Counted from the stretch's first letter, positions 35,371 through 44,863 are shown. The stretch: 64,000 nucleotides of DNA from Streptomyces akebiae (GCF_019599145.1 NZ_CP080647.1:1984001-2048000), one strand, 5' to 3'. Notes: generated by a model from the letters alone, not told the origin. A program made the numbers and translations.

Positions 35371-36855
35371 ATGCCGATCGAGAGCTTCTCGATACTGATC
35401 GACGGTCAGTGGCGGGCGAGCGCCGACGGCTCGACGTTCAGGTGCACCAGTCCGTTCAACGGTGAGGACTGGGCGGAGGTGCCGACGGCGACCACCGCTG
35501 ACGTGGATGCCGCGGTGGCCGCGGCACGGCGGGCCTTCGAGGAGGGTCCGTGGTCGAGCTCGACTCCCCTGGCGCGTGCGGGCCTGTTGCGCCGGTTGGG
35601 CGACCTGATCACACAGAGCGCCACCGAATTGGCAACGGTGCAGGTACGCGAGAACGGCAAGCTGATCCGCGAAGTGGCCGACCAGGCGAAGGCACTCGCG
35701 AACCACTGCTACTTCTTCGCCGGGGTGGCCGAGAGCCCGATCGGTGAGACGCTGGCGACGAGCGTGCCGAACATGCAGGCGTTCACGATGCGTGAGCCGA
35801 TCGGCGTGGTGGCTCTGATCACGCCATGGAACAGCCCGCTGATGCTGTTGATGGCCAAGCTGGCGCCGGCGCTGGCGGCCGGATGCACGGTGGTGGTCAA
35901 GCCGTCGGAGGTGACACCGGTCTCGACCTTGGTGTTCGCACGGCTGATCAAGGAAGCGGGCTTCCCCGACGGTGTGGTCAACGTGGTGACCGGGGCCGGG
36001 GAGACCGGAGCCACCCTGGTGGCTCACCCCGGCGTGGACAAGATCTCGTTCACCGGTTCGACCTCGGTCGGCAAGCAGATCGCGGCCAAGGCGGCCGCTC
36101 GGCTGGCCCGTGTGTCGCTCGAGCTGGGGGGCAAGTCGCCGAACATCGTCTTTCCCGACGCCGATCTGGACAACGCCGTCAACGGTGTGATGGCCGGAAT
36201 TTTCGCGGCCACCGGCCAGACCTGCATGGCGGGATCCCGCGTCCTGGTCCACGACGACATCTACGACGACTTCGCCAAGGCGCTCGCCACCCGGGCCTCG
36301 CAGATCCGGCTGGGTGATCCGAGCGACCCGGCGAGCGAAATGGGGACGGTCGCCTGCCGAGCACAGTACGACAAGGTGCTGCGGTACATCGACATCGCCA
36401 AGGCCGAGGGCGCGGTGCTGGCCGCCGGAGGCAAGCGCCCGGACGATCCCGCCCTGGAGAAGGGGCTCTTCGTCGAGCCGACGGTGTTCACCGAGGTCAC
36501 CAACGACATGCGCATCGCCCGGGAGGAAGTGTTCGGGCCGGTGGCCTCACTGATCCGGTTCCGTGACGAGGACGACGCCGTCCGCATCGCCAACGACACC
36601 AGTTTCGGTCTGGCCGCGGGCGTCTGGACCCGGGACATCGCGCTGGCGCACCGGATGATCCGGCGCCTGCGCGCCGGCACGGTGTGGATCAACAACTACC
36701 GCAAGGTCAACTACGTCGCCCCGTTCGGCGGCTTCAAGGAGAGCGGCATCGGCCGGGAGAACGGCATCCATGCCGTGAATGAGTACACCGAGGTCAAGTC
36801 CGCCTGGATCGACACCGGCAACACCATCAAGGACCCCTTCAACCCGCGTGCCTGA
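35371..36855 (+). CDS. NAD(P)-dependent aldehyde dehydrogenase
   Basis: 494 residues from ATG at 35371 (AAAGGAAGG upstream). Full ALDH: VALITPWNSPLMLL, the cofactor segment KPSEVTPVSTLV, the glycine motif FTGSTSVGKQI, the general-base Glu in LELGGKSPNIVF near residue 255 and the nucleophilic Cys in GQTCMAGSRVL near residue 290. It differs clearly from the two closely related ALDHs at 40203 and 52831. It precedes a hydroxyisobutyrate-type dehydrogenase by 110 nt, so alcohol-aldehyde-acid conversions may be handled together here. Confidence 0.93.
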   Translation: MPIESFSILIDGQWRASADGSTFRCTSPFNGEDWAEVPTATTADVDAAVAAARRAFEEGPWSSSTPLARAGLLRRLGDLITQSATELATVQVRENGKLIREVADQAKALANHCYFFAGVAESPIGETLATSVPNMQAFTMREPIGVVALITPWNSPLMLLMAKLAPALAAGCTVVVKPSEVTPVSTLVFARLIKEAGFPDGVVNVVTGAGETGATLVAHPGVDKISFTGSTSVGKQIAAKAAARLARVSLELGGKSPNIVFPDADLDNAVNGVMAGIFAATGQTCMAGSRVLVHDDIYDDFAKALATRASQIRLGDPSDPASEMGTVACRAQYDKVLRYIDIAKAEGAVLAAGGKRPDDPALEKGLFVEPTVFTEVTNDMRIAREEVFGPVASLIRFRDEDDAVRIANDTSFGLAAGVWTRDIALAHRMIRRLRAGTVWINNYRKVNYVAPFGGFKESGIGRENGIHAVNEYTEVKSAWIDTGNTIKDPFNPRA

Positions 36856-36965
36856 CCCCTGGGGGAAACGGCCCGGAACCCGGCCCGTTCCTCCCCGCAA
36901 GCACGACCGACGGTCATGAGTTGGGTCGACTCCGGGTCGGCCGTGAGGTGAGTGAGGTACCCGCA

Positions 36966-37835
36966 TTGCCCGAGAAGCTGGGGTTCATCGGCGTCGGCGC
37001 CATGGGTTCGGCCATCGCGAGCCGTCTCGTGGCGGATCACGATCTGTACGTGAGCGATCTGAACAGGCAGGCTGCTGACGAGCTCGTGAGCCGGGGCGCC
37101 ACCTTCATGTCGGCGGACGAGACAGCGAAGCACTGCCCGTACGTCTTCCTTTCGCTGCCGGGACCGGCGGACGTGGTCGAACTGCTCCTGGGCGACCAGG
37201 GAATCGCCCGGCACTTCGCGCGGGGAACTCTGGTCATCGACACGACCACCGGCGCGCCCACGACGGACAGGAAGATCGTTCCCGCTCTCGCCGAACTCGG
37301 CGTCGACTTCGTCGACGCGCCGATCGCCGGAGGTGTCAAACGGGCCCGGGCCGGCACGGCCACCCTGATGGTCGGAGGCTCCAAGCAGGCGTTCGCCAAG
37401 GCCCGGGACCTGTTGCTGGCCGTGACCCCTGAGGTCTTCCACGTCGGCCCCGCGGGCACGGGACACGCGATGAAGCTCGTGAACAACCTGCTCAACAGCT
37501 GCAACCGTTTCGCCGCGCTCGAGGCCGTTCGTCTCGGACAGGCGTGTGGTATCGACCAGGACACCGTGGTCGAGGTCATCAACAAGTCGAGCAGCCGCAA
37601 CTACACGACGGAGAACACGTTCCCCCAACTGCTCAGCGGCGGCTCCTACAGGGCACAAGGCTTCACGCTCCAGTTGATGCTCAAGGACCTCCACCTGGCC
37701 AACGAGATGGCGGAAGGCCTCAGGCACGCCACCCCGATCGGGCACCTCGTCGAGGAGTTCACCATGGAGGCCATCGACCGCTTCGGCCCCGAAGCGGACC
37801 AGAGTCAGTTCATGGCGGAGTGGTACGCCGACTGA
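36966..37835 (+). CDS. 3-hydroxyisobutyrate dehydrogenase-family beta-hydroxyacid dehydrogenase
   Basis: 289 residues from TTG at 36966 (GAGG 8 nt upstream); GTG at 36948 or an earlier start at 36921 are alternatives. N-terminal Rossmann motif GFIGVGAMGSAIAS, substrate-binding segment DAPIAGGVKRARAGTATLMVGG and the catalytic Lys in GHAMKLVNNLLN near residue 170, all diagnostic for the HIBADH family. It oxidises a beta-hydroxyacid such as 3-hydroxyisobutyrate, glycerate or sulfolactaldehyde-type compounds; a methyl-branched substrate would suit the rest of the cluster. Confidence 0.9.
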   Translation: MPEKLGFIGVGAMGSAIASRLVADHDLYVSDLNRQAADELVSRGATFMSADETAKHCPYVFLSLPGPADVVELLLGDQGIARHFARGTLVIDTTTGAPTTDRKIVPALAELGVDFVDAPIAGGVKRARAGTATLMVGGSKQAFAKARDLLLAVTPEVFHVGPAGTGHAMKLVNNLLNSCNRFAALEAVRLGQACGIDQDTVVEVINKSSSRNYTTENTFPQLLSGGSYRAQGFTLQLMLKDLHLANEMAEGLRHATPIGHLVEEFTMEAIDRFGPEADQSQFMAEWYAD

Positions 37836-37842
37836 TGCCCGT

Positions 37843-37888
37843 ATGACGTGTGCCCTCTCAGCCTGCAAGCTGAGAGGGCACACGTCAT
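37843..37888. terminator. 20-bp bidirectional terminator between convergent genes
   Basis: ATGACGTGTGCCCTCTCAGC (37843-37862) pairs perfectly with its complement at 37869-37888 around CTGCAA. It lies 7 nt after the dehydrogenase stop on the plus strand and about 66 nt before the gntR stop on the other strand. Confidence 0.88.
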
Positions 37889-37954
37889 CAACACCGGCTT
37901 CTGTGCACGAGCCACGCCGACTCGGACGAGTCATTCAGGTCGCCGTGCGTGCAG

Positions 37955-38695
37955 CTACGCCTTGGGCTGGGCGGTCGAATACCGCAGGACGTAGTCGAGG
38001 TGCGACTGCATCGCCTCGGCGGCCGCGTCCTCGTCCTCGGTCTCGATCGCCGCGAGGATCACCATGTGCTGCTTCACCGTCCGCTTCCCGACTTCCGCGG
38101 TCACGTCCAGGTACTGCGCCGGATGCGTGGCATCGTGCACCGCGGCGATGAACGCCGCCAGCAGACGGTTGCCGGACGCCTGCCCGATCGTCGTGTGGAA
38201 TGCCAGGTCGTAGCCTGGAATCTCCGGATCATCGATCGTCGTCGTCCGCTGCCGCTCCACGATCGACCGCAGCTCGCTCACATGCTCCTCGCTCCGATGC
38301 CGAGCGGCCAGGCGGGCGGCCGGGACCTCCAACACCCGCCGTACATCGGTCAGTTCGAGCATGTCCAAGGCACCCAGGCGCAAAATGGTGTCCACCGACT
38401 CACTCAGCATCCGGCTGAGCGAATCCGGAGTGACCGTGTTGACGAAACTCCCGCCGGCCATACCCGGAATCTTCCGGATGAGACCGCCGCTCACCAGCGC
38501 ACCCAGCGCCTCCCGCACGGTGGGACGGCTCACCCCGAACTGCTTGGCCAGCTCCGTCTCCGGTGGCAGCTTCTCCCCCTGGGCGAAACGGCCCTCCAGG
38601 ATCGCCTCCCTGATCTGCTGCTCCACCTGATCACGCGGCCGCGTCACCTGTCGCGCCCGGAACTTCTCCGCCGCCCCAGACCCCGTTTCAGCCAT
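37955..38695 (-). CDS. FCD-domain GntR-family transcriptional regulator (FadR subfamily)
   Basis: 246 residues from ATG at 38695; GGGGAGG lies 6 nt upstream. Residues about 15-85 are the winged helix (KLPPETELAKQFGVSRPTVR, then a GLI turn). The C-terminal FCD domain shows the metal/ligand pattern DLAFH, QHMVIL and SHLDYV, an Asp and three His. Such proteins bind short palindromes of the form GT-N3-AC and are released by acids or acyl-CoA esters. It is the last gene of the minus catabolic unit and has two copies of the motif at its own promoter, so autoregulation is likely. It is the best candidate to bind the nine shared sites in this window. Confidence 0.93.
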   Translation of the reverse strand: MAETGSGAAEKFRARQVTRPRDQVEQQIREAILEGRFAQGEKLPPETELAKQFGVSRPTVREALGALVSGGLIRKIPGMAGGSFVNTVTPDSLSRMLSESVDTILRLGALDMLELTDVRRVLEVPAARLAARHRSEEHVSELRSIVERQRTTTIDDPEIPGYDLAFHTTIGQASGNRLLAAFIAAVHDATHPAQYLDVTAEVGKRTVKQHMVILAAIETEDEDAAAEAMQSHLDYVLRYSTAQPKA

Positions 38696-38770
38696 ACCAC
38701 GCCTCCCCAACCGTCGACATTGCCCGACACCATCTCGTTCGGACGTACACAAGGCCTGATCCAAAGCCGC

Positions 38771-38803
38771 AGTATATGACCAGGGTCGGTAAATTGTCAT
38801 ACT
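38771..38803 (-). promoter_or_regulatory. gntR promoter with overlapping operators
   Basis: On the minus strand the -10 TATACT (complement of 38771-38776) and a -35 near ATGACA (about 38795-38800) flank a spacer of about 18 nt. The operator TGTCATACT (38795-38803) covers the -35, and a related GGTCATATACT (38771-38781, minus strand) covers the -10. This fits negative autoregulation. Confidence 0.55.
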
Positions 38804-38891
38804 GAAAAATGTCGTGCTTCAACCTGGTGACCGACAGCCTCCCTGCCGGGTCACCGGCAAGGAGGCCTGCGTCGGCTGTTCCCCGGGCTCG

Positions 38892-40085
38892 TCACATCGC
38901 GTACTCCTTGAGCAGACTGCGACCGATGATCATCTTCTGAATCTCGGACGTACCCTCACCGATGAGCATGAAGGCCGCCTCGCGGTAGAGCCGCTCGATC
39001 TCGTACTCCTTGGAATAGCCGTACCCGCCATGGATGCGGAACGACGCCTCGACCACTTCCTTGCAATACTCGCTCGCGAGCATCTTGGCCATGCCGGCCT
39101 CGACGTCGTTGCGTCGGCCGGAGTCCTTCTTGCGGGCCGCGCGAACCATCATCGCGTGGGCGGCCTCGACCTTGGTCGCCATCTCCGCCAGACGGAACAG
39201 GATCGCCTGGTGCTGCGCGATCGGCTTGCCGAACGTCTCACGCTGCTGCGCGTACGCGATGCCCAGTTCGAAGGCACGAACTGCGATGCCGCAGGCGCGC
39301 GCGGCGACGTTCACGCGGCCCACCTCGACACCGTCCATCATCTGGTAGAAGCCCTGGCCGGGCTCTCCCCCGAGGATCTGGTCGGCCCCGATCCGATGGG
39401 CGTCAAAGATCATCTCGGTGGTGTCGATGCCCTTGTAGCCCATCTTGTCGATCTTTCCCGGGACGGTGACGCCCTGGGCGGTCTCACCGAAACCAGGCTG
39501 CTTCTCGACCAGGAACGTGGTCATGTTCTTGTAGACCGAGGCCGCGCCCTCATCGGTTTTCGTCAGAACCGCGACCAGGTTCGACGAACCGCCGTTGGTC
39601 AGCCACATCTTCTGGCCGGTGATCGAGTAGGAGCCGTCGGGAAGCCTGTCGGCCTTGGTGGCCACGGCCGAGACGTCGGAGCCGAGGCCTGGCTCCGACA
39701 TCGAGAAGGCGCCCCGGACCTCGCCGGTGGCCATCCGCGGGAGGTACTTCCGCTTCTGCTCCTCGGTGCCGTGTTGCATCAGCATGTACGCGACGATGAA
39801 GTGGGTATTGATGACACCTGAGACACTCATCCAGCCTCGCGCGATCTCTTCCACGCACAGCGCGTACGTCAGGAGCGACTCACCCAGCCCGCCGTACTCC
39901 TGCGGGATCATCAGGCCGAAGACACCGAGCTCCTTCAGTCCCTCGACTATGTCGGTCGGGTACTCGTCATTGTGCTCGAGTTCGGTGGCGACCGGCAGGA
40001 TTTTCTCTTCGGCGAACTGCCTGACCACCTTGAGGATCTCCCTCTGGTCCTCGGTCAGTTCATCGGTGTGGGCAAGACGATCCAT
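38892..40085 (-). CDS. Acyl-CoA dehydrogenase
   Basis: 397 residues from ATG at 40085; GAGG upstream is rather far (13 nt), so the start could be slightly different. Complete ACAD: N-terminal helical domain with FGLMIPQEYGG, FAD segment AFSMSEPGLGSDVSAV, KMWLTNGG, then HGGYGYSKEYEIERLYREA and IGEGTSEIQ with the catalytic Glu. Uses ETF as electron acceptor, presumably the EtfBA/EtfD system at 16.4-20.5 kb. It is 117 nt after the aldehyde dehydrogenase gene and 196 nt before gntR. Confidence 0.93.
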   Translation of the reverse strand: MDRLAHTDELTEDQREILKVVRQFAEEKILPVATELEHNDEYPTDIVEGLKELGVFGLMIPQEYGGLGESLLTYALCVEEIARGWMSVSGVINTHFIVAYMLMQHGTEEQKRKYLPRMATGEVRGAFSMSEPGLGSDVSAVATKADRLPDGSYSITGQKMWLTNGGSSNLVAVLTKTDEGAASVYKNMTTFLVEKQPGFGETAQGVTVPGKIDKMGYKGIDTTEMIFDAHRIGADQILGGEPGQGFYQMMDGVEVGRVNVAARACGIAVRAFELGIAYAQQRETFGKPIAQHQAILFRLAEMATKVEAAHAMMVRAARKKDSGRRNDVEAGMAKMLASEYCKEVVEASFRIHGGYGYSKEYEIERLYREAAFMLIGEGTSEIQKMIIGRSLLKEYAM

Positions 40086-40202
40086 CTGATGGTCCGTTCC
40101 TCTCAGTCCAGTGGCCACGGTGTCGTCCCGACAACCGCGACCCGTGGGTCAGCAGGGGCGATGGGTGCGGGGCGCGGGTCGTCCCGGACTCTGCTCGGTC
40201 GG

Positions 40203-41666
40203 TCACGCGAGCGATGTCGCCAGGTCCGGCGGCAGTCCGATGGACTTCAACTCCGTGTAGGCGTCCAGCCCCTCGGGGCCGTACTCGCGCCCGATGCCAC
40301 TGGCTTTGAACCCACCGAACGGCGCCTTGAGCCCGACCGGGTGCCCATTCAGCTCCACGACACCGGTGCGGATCCGGCTCGCGAGTTCCAGCCCTCGGCG
40401 GGGGTCCGAGGTGAACACTGCCCCGCTGAGACCGTAAGGGGAGTTGTTGGCGATCTCGACCGCCTCGGCTTCGTCCCGGTAGGTCGTGACGGCGAGGACC
40501 GGCCCGAAGATCTCTTCCTGCGCGATCGTCATATCCGGCCGCACATCGGTGAAGAGCGTCGGCTCCACGAACCATCCGCGGTCAAGACCCCCCGGACGTC
40601 CGCCACCTGTGACTAGGGTCGCGCCCTCCTTGAGGCCGGTGGCGATGTAGTGCTCCACCGTCTCGCGCTGCCGCTGGGAGACCAGCGGCCCGATCTCTGT
40701 GGCCTCGTCGTACGGACTGCCCACGGGCATCGAGTCGATCAGGGAGCGGAGCCGCTCGACGAGCTCGGCCTGGCGCGCCTCAGAGACCAGCACCCTGGTT
40801 TTCAGGGTGCACACCTGACCGTTGTTGCGGAACGACCCGAGACGCATCGCCTCGACGGTCCGGTCAAGGTCGGCATCATCCAGAACGACAGCGGCCGACT
40901 TTCCCCCCAGCTCCAGCGTGACGCGCCGCAGATCGTGACCGCACAGCGCCGCGATCCGGCGGCCCGCGGCGGTTGATCCGGTGAAGGACACCTTGTCGAC
41001 GCCCCGGTGCGTGACGAGGTGCTCGCTGCTCTCCCGCTCCGCCGGAACGATGTTGACCACGCCCTCCGGGAACCCCGCCCGCTCGATCAGCTCGCCCAGG
41101 AGATACGCGTCGAGAGACGTCTGCGGAGCCGGCTTCAGAACGACCGTGCACCCCGCCAGCACGGCCGGAACGACCTTCTGGATGCTGATGCTCATGGGCA
41201 CGTTCCAAGGAACGACGGCGGCCACAACGCCGACGGGTTCCCGGGTGACGAGTGCCCTGCCCGTCTCTGCCGAGCGGATCGACCGGAACGGGTAGTCCGG
41301 CGCGAGATCGAGACACGCGTCGATCACCCGGACCGGATTGGCGGCCTGGATGGCGCGGGACTGCGTGATGGGACAGCCCATCTCGTCAGTGATGAGCTGT
41401 GCGATCGGTTCCTGCCGCTCGGCGAGCAGCCGCCGCAGTTCCCGCAGTACCGCCATGCGCGCCTCCAGCGGCATACGCGGCCACGGCCCGTTGTCGAACG
41501 CCTCACGTGCCGCGGCGACGGCACGGTCGATGTCGCTCAACGACGCCGAGGGAACCTCGGCGACGACCTCTTCCGTGAACGGCGACACAACCCTGAGGTG
41601 CTCGCCGTGTGCCGGAATCCACCGCCCTCCGATGAACAGGCGGTCGTAACGGCCCTCCCACATCAT
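40203..41666 (-). CDS. Aldehyde dehydrogenase (paralogue of 52831-54303)
   Basis: 487 residues; ATG at 41666 with GAGGAGAGG upstream. Segments: VVAAVVPWNVPMSI, KPAPQTSLDAYL, FTGSTAAGRRIA, Glu in LELGGKSAAVVL and Cys in NNGQVCTLKTRVL. It is strongly similar along its length to the protein encoded at 52831-54303, including LITDEMGCPITQSRAI and KSAAVVLDDADLD, so the two arose by duplication. It sits inside the beta-oxidation unit between two acyl-CoA dehydrogenase genes. The substrate aldehyde is unknown; CoA-acylating activity is not indicated. Confidence 0.92.
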   Translation of the reverse strand: MMWEGRYDRLFIGGRWIPAHGEHLRVVSPFTEEVVAEVPSASLSDIDRAVAAAREAFDNGPWPRMPLEARMAVLRELRRLLAERQEPIAQLITDEMGCPITQSRAIQAANPVRVIDACLDLAPDYPFRSIRSAETGRALVTREPVGVVAAVVPWNVPMSISIQKVVPAVLAGCTVVLKPAPQTSLDAYLLGELIERAGFPEGVVNIVPAERESSEHLVTHRGVDKVSFTGSTAAGRRIAALCGHDLRRVTLELGGKSAAVVLDDADLDRTVEAMRLGSFRNNGQVCTLKTRVLVSEARQAELVERLRSLIDSMPVGSPYDEATEIGPLVSQRQRETVEHYIATGLKEGATLVTGGGRPGGLDRGWFVEPTLFTDVRPDMTIAQEEIFGPVLAVTTYRDEAEAVEIANNSPYGLSGAVFTSDPRRGLELASRIRTGVVELNGHPVGLKAPFGGFKASGIGREYGPEGLDAYTELKSIGLPPDLATSLA

Positions 41667-41724
41667 GGACCTCTCCTCGTGGACAAAACCTGTGTCAGTC
41701 GGCGGCGCCGGCCGACGCGCTCGG

Positions 41725-42900
41725 TCACGGCATCATCGAGAGACGGATGTCCCGCGCGACGAGCATGCTCTGGACTTGATTGGTCCCGTCGTAGATTTCC
41801 GTGATCTTCCCGTCGCGCAGTCGGCGCTCCGCACCGATGTCGTCGCGATCTCCGTCCTCGCCGAGCAGTTCGACGCAGGCCGAGGCGACGCGCACGCCCA
41901 GGGTCGTGCAGTGCAGCTTGACCATGGCGACCTCGGCCGTGGGGTCCTCGTCGCTTGCGTCGACCAGATCGCAGACCTCCCTCAGCATCGACCGCCCGGC
42001 CGCGATCTCCGCCCGCAGGCGGGCCAGTTCGAACTGGAGGTCCTGGGCACCGCGGGTGCGGGAAGAGAGGAGGTCTCGCTCTGCGCAGTAGCGCACGGTC
42101 GCGTCGAAGGCACCCTGTGCGAAGCCCACACCCTGCGCTGCGGCGCTGATGCGCGACTTCGTGACCGACCGCAACAGCAGGGGATAGCCCTCGCCCTCGG
42201 CGCCGAGGCGCGCTTCCACAGGGATCCGGCAGTCCTGGAATCCGAGCGTGACGGTCGAGGCACCCTTCTGGCCCAGCTTCTTCATCGGCTTGCCGGCCTC
42301 GAGACCCCGCGCGTACTCCGTGTCGATGAGGAAGGCCGTGATGCCGTCTTTGCCGCGACTCGGGTCGACCGTCGCGAACAGCACGATGACATCGGCGACA
42401 TCTCCGTTGGAGATGAACGTCTTCTCGCCGTTGATCACATAGGAGTCGCCGTCACGGCGTGCCGTCGTGCGCATCGACCCGACGTCGGATCCCGCCTCGG
42501 GCTCGGTCAGGGCGATCGCTCCGATGGCCGTGCCCTCGCAGAGCGCGGGAATCCACGCCTCGTGCTGGTCGGGCCGCCCTTGGAGGTGGATCGGGTGAGC
42601 GCAGTGCATCTGGGTCATGTAGACCGTCGAGGTCGATCCGCAGGCGGCCGCGATCCGGGACAGCGCCTCGGCGTACGTCGCCGTTGACGTGCCTCTTCCT
42701 CCGAGCGAGGTCGGGATCAGAAGCCCGCCGAGACCTGCCCGGGCGAGCGCCTGGATGGACGCCGAAGGGAAGGAGCTGTCCCGGTCCACGGTCACCGCGG
42801 CCGGGGTCACGGTGTGCGCGATGACGCCGTCGAGGAGTGAGAGGACGGTGGTGCGGTCCGCCGAGGGTGGGGGCTCAGGCACAGTGTTCAATGTCGTCAC
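41725..42900 (-). CDS. Acyl-CoA dehydrogenase with Asp at the catalytic-base position
   Basis: 391 residues from GTG at 42900, which overlaps the previous stop; TTG at 42891 has better spacing from GAGGAG. ACAD fold: ALTEPEAGSDVGSMRTTA, KTFISNGDVADV and ELLGEDGDRDDIGAERRLRD. The C-terminal IYEGT motif, which carries the catalytic Glu in many ACADs, reads IYDGTNQVQ. An Asp base is known in some cyclic acyl-CoA dehydrogenases, so an alicyclic or branched substrate is possible, but that is inference. Flanked by crotonase and aldehyde dehydrogenase genes. Confidence 0.9.
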   Translation of the reverse strand: MTTLNTVPEPPPSADRTTVLSLLDGVIAHTVTPAAVTVDRDSSFPSASIQALARAGLGGLLIPTSLGGRGTSTATYAEALSRIAAACGSTSTVYMTQMHCAHPIHLQGRPDQHEAWIPALCEGTAIGAIALTEPEAGSDVGSMRTTARRDGDSYVINGEKTFISNGDVADVIVLFATVDPSRGKDGITAFLIDTEYARGLEAGKPMKKLGQKGASTVTLGFQDCRIPVEARLGAEGEGYPLLLRSVTKSRISAAAQGVGFAQGAFDATVRYCAERDLLSSRTRGAQDLQFELARLRAEIAAGRSMLREVCDLVDASDEDPTAEVAMVKLHCTTLGVRVASACVELLGEDGDRDDIGAERRLRDGKITEIYDGTNQVQSMLVARDIRLSMMP

Positions 42901-43673
42901 TCCTCGGTGAAGACGGGCTCGCGTCGCTCGGCGAAGGACGTGATGCCCTCCTGGCCGTCGACGGAGGCGATCGAAAGGGCGGCGAGTGCCGCCTCGTGTT
43001 CCAGGGCTGGGCCGGACGTGCTCTGCCGCGCGGCTTCGAGCAGGTTGGCCAGACCGGTGCGGCTCCCGGACGCGATCAGAAACGCCGTCTCCGCCACCTC
43101 ACGGGGCAGTTCGGCGGTGGGAACCGGCGGGACCGACAGCAGACCGATCTGCCAGGCACGCTCGGCGTCGATCCGGCTGCCGGTGAGCATCAGATGGAAG
43201 GCCGCCGCCTTGCCCACGGTTCTGGGCAGCCGCTGGGTGCCCCCGAATCCCGGGATACAGCCGATCCGTGCCTCCGGGAGGCCGAACTGACTGCGGTCCG
43301 AGGCGATCACCACATGGCACGCCAGCATGAGTTCGAATCCGCCGCCGAGGGCGAAGCCGTCGACCTCGGCGATCACCGGAACGGGTGAGCGCTCGATGGC
43401 GGTGATCGCACGGTGACCCCGCCGGATGAAGGCATGCGCCTGGTCGGCGTCGAGGCCGCGGATCTCCTCAAGGTCGGCGCCGGCGCTGAACGCCCGGTCA
43501 CCTGCCCCCCGGATGACCAGGCACCGGATGCCCCTGCTCTCCTCAGCGACCCGCCGGACCTCCTCGGCCAGCGTGTCCAGCACGGAGGTGTTCAGGGCAT
43601 TGAGCCGGTCCGGGCGGTTCAGGGTGATCGTCCGCACCCGCCCGTCGTCGTCCACCGCGATCAGGGAACCCAT
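42897..43673 (-). CDS. Enoyl-CoA hydratase/isomerase family protein
   Basis: 258 residues from ATG at 43673, overlapping the CoA-transferase end by 13 nt. Crotonase motifs: LNRPDRLNALNTSV, FSAGADLEEI, GFALGGGFELMLACH and LPEARIGCIPGFGGTQRLPR, with the first catalytic Glu in PEARIG. The second Glu position aligns with His in KAAAFHLMLTG. Hydratase is the default call, with isomerase or retro-Claisen activity possible. Overlapping ends with the genes on both sides show tight co-translation. Confidence 0.9.
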   Translation of the reverse strand: MGSLIAVDDDGRVRTITLNRPDRLNALNTSVLDTLAEEVRRVAEESRGIRCLVIRGAGDRAFSAGADLEEIRGLDADQAHAFIRRGHRAITAIERSPVPVIAEVDGFALGGGFELMLACHVVIASDRSQFGLPEARIGCIPGFGGTQRLPRTVGKAAAFHLMLTGSRIDAERAWQIGLLSVPPVPTAELPREVAETAFLIASGSRTGLANLLEAARQSTSGPALEHEAALAALSIASVDGQEGITSFAERREPVFTEE

Positions 43674-44863
43674 ACGACACCCGCCTCCGCGAGATCGGCG
43701 ATCCGCTCGTCGTCGAATCCTGCACTTGTAAGGATGTCGCGTCCGTGCTCTCCCCGGAGCGGTGCCGGCAGGCGGGGCGCCCGGCTGCTCTGCGAACCGA
43801 GACGCCACGGGCTCGCGACGCCCCGGAAGACGCCCGCACGCGGATGCTCCTGGCTGACGATCGCCTCGCGAGCCTCCACCTGGGGGTCGTCGACGACTTC
43901 GGACAGCGAGTTGATCCGCGCACACGGTACGCCGACATCCTGAAGCGCCTTGAGCGCCTCTTGCGAGGTCCTCATGGACAGAACCGACTGGAAGGCGTCG
44001 ACGACCTCGTCCCGGCGCGCGCGGCGTCCGGCGTTGGTGGCCAGGTCGGGCCGCTGGGCCAACTCGTCCAGGCCCAGTGCCGCGCAGGCGTGGAGCCAGA
44101 TCTTGTCGTTGCCCACGGCGACGACGATGGGGCGATCGCTCGTCCGGAACGTCTGGTAGATCGCGACCACCGAGTCGGTGCCGCCGCAGGGGCGGGGTTC
44201 CGGATCGCCCGCGAGGAAGCTGGCGATCCGAGGTGACATGAAGGCGAGGTCGGCTTCGAGCAGGGCGACGTCGATGATCTCGCCGACCCCGTGCCTCTGC
44301 TGCCTGACCAGCGCGGCCGCGATGGCGTACGCGGCGACGGTGCCGGCCGCGACATCGGACAGAGCGGTACTGACGCGCTGCGGTACCCCGGTGTCACCGG
44401 TGACGCTCATCATGCCGGAGCGGGCCTGAGCGATCAGGTCGTAGCCCGGGAGCGCGGCGTCGGGGCCGTCGATCCCGAACCCCGACAGCGCGCAGATCAC
44501 CAGTCGGGGAAAGCGTTCACGCAGTGCGTCGAGACCCAGGCCGTGCCGCTCGAGTTTGGCCGGATTCAGGTTCTCGATGAACACGTCCGCGGTCTCCAGC
44601 AGCCGGAAGAGCACCTCACGGCCCTGCTCGCCACGTATGTCCAGGCACAGGCTCTTCTTGTTGCGGTTGACCGACAGGAACCACGCGGCTTCGCCGTTGA
44701 GGAAGGGAGGTCCCCATCCACGGGCGTCGTCTCCGCGCACGGGCTCGATCTTGATGATCTCCGCTCCCATGTCGCCGAGATACATGGAAGTGGTCGGTGC
44801 CGCGTAGGACGACGAGATGTCGACCACGGTGATCCCGTGCAGCGGGCCGGAAGACGCGTTCAT
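43661..44863 (-). CDS. Class III CoA-transferase (CaiB/BaiF)
   Basis: 400 residues; ATG at 44863 with GGAGG 4 nt upstream. Family III CoA-transferase: GITVVDISSSYAAPTTSMYLGD, IIKIEPVRGDDARGWGPPF, FLSVNRNKKSLCLD, and the nucleophilic Asp in ALSDVAAGTVAAYAIA. It moves CoA between organic acids without ATP, typically from succinyl-CoA or an acyl-CoA product to the incoming substrate. Distinct from the Mct-like protein at 8114. It offers an alternative activation route to the ligase at 23194. Confidence 0.92.
   Translation of the reverse strand: MNASSGPLHGITVVDISSSYAAPTTSMYLGDMGAEIIKIEPVRGDDARGWGPPFLNGEAAWFLSVNRNKKSLCLDIRGEQGREVLFRLLETADVFIENLNPAKLERHGLGLDALRERFPRLVICALSGFGIDGPDAALPGYDLIAQARSGMMSVTGDTGVPQRVSTALSDVAAGTVAAYAIAAALVRQQRHGVGEIIDVALLEADLAFMSPRIASFLAGDPEPRPCGGTDSVVAIYQTFRTSDRPIVVAVGNDKIWLHACAALGLDELAQRPDLATNAGRRARRDEVVDAFQSVLSMRTSQEALKALQDVGVPCARINSLSEVVDDPQVEAREAIVSQEHPRAGVFRGVASPWRLGSQSSRAPRLPAPLRGEHGRDILTSAGFDDERIADLAEAGVVWVP

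Noticed and set aside
37333..37341. TGTCAAACG, an operator-like match
   Set aside because: It lies inside the hydroxyisobutyrate-type dehydrogenase gene, far from any promoter, so it is treated as chance.
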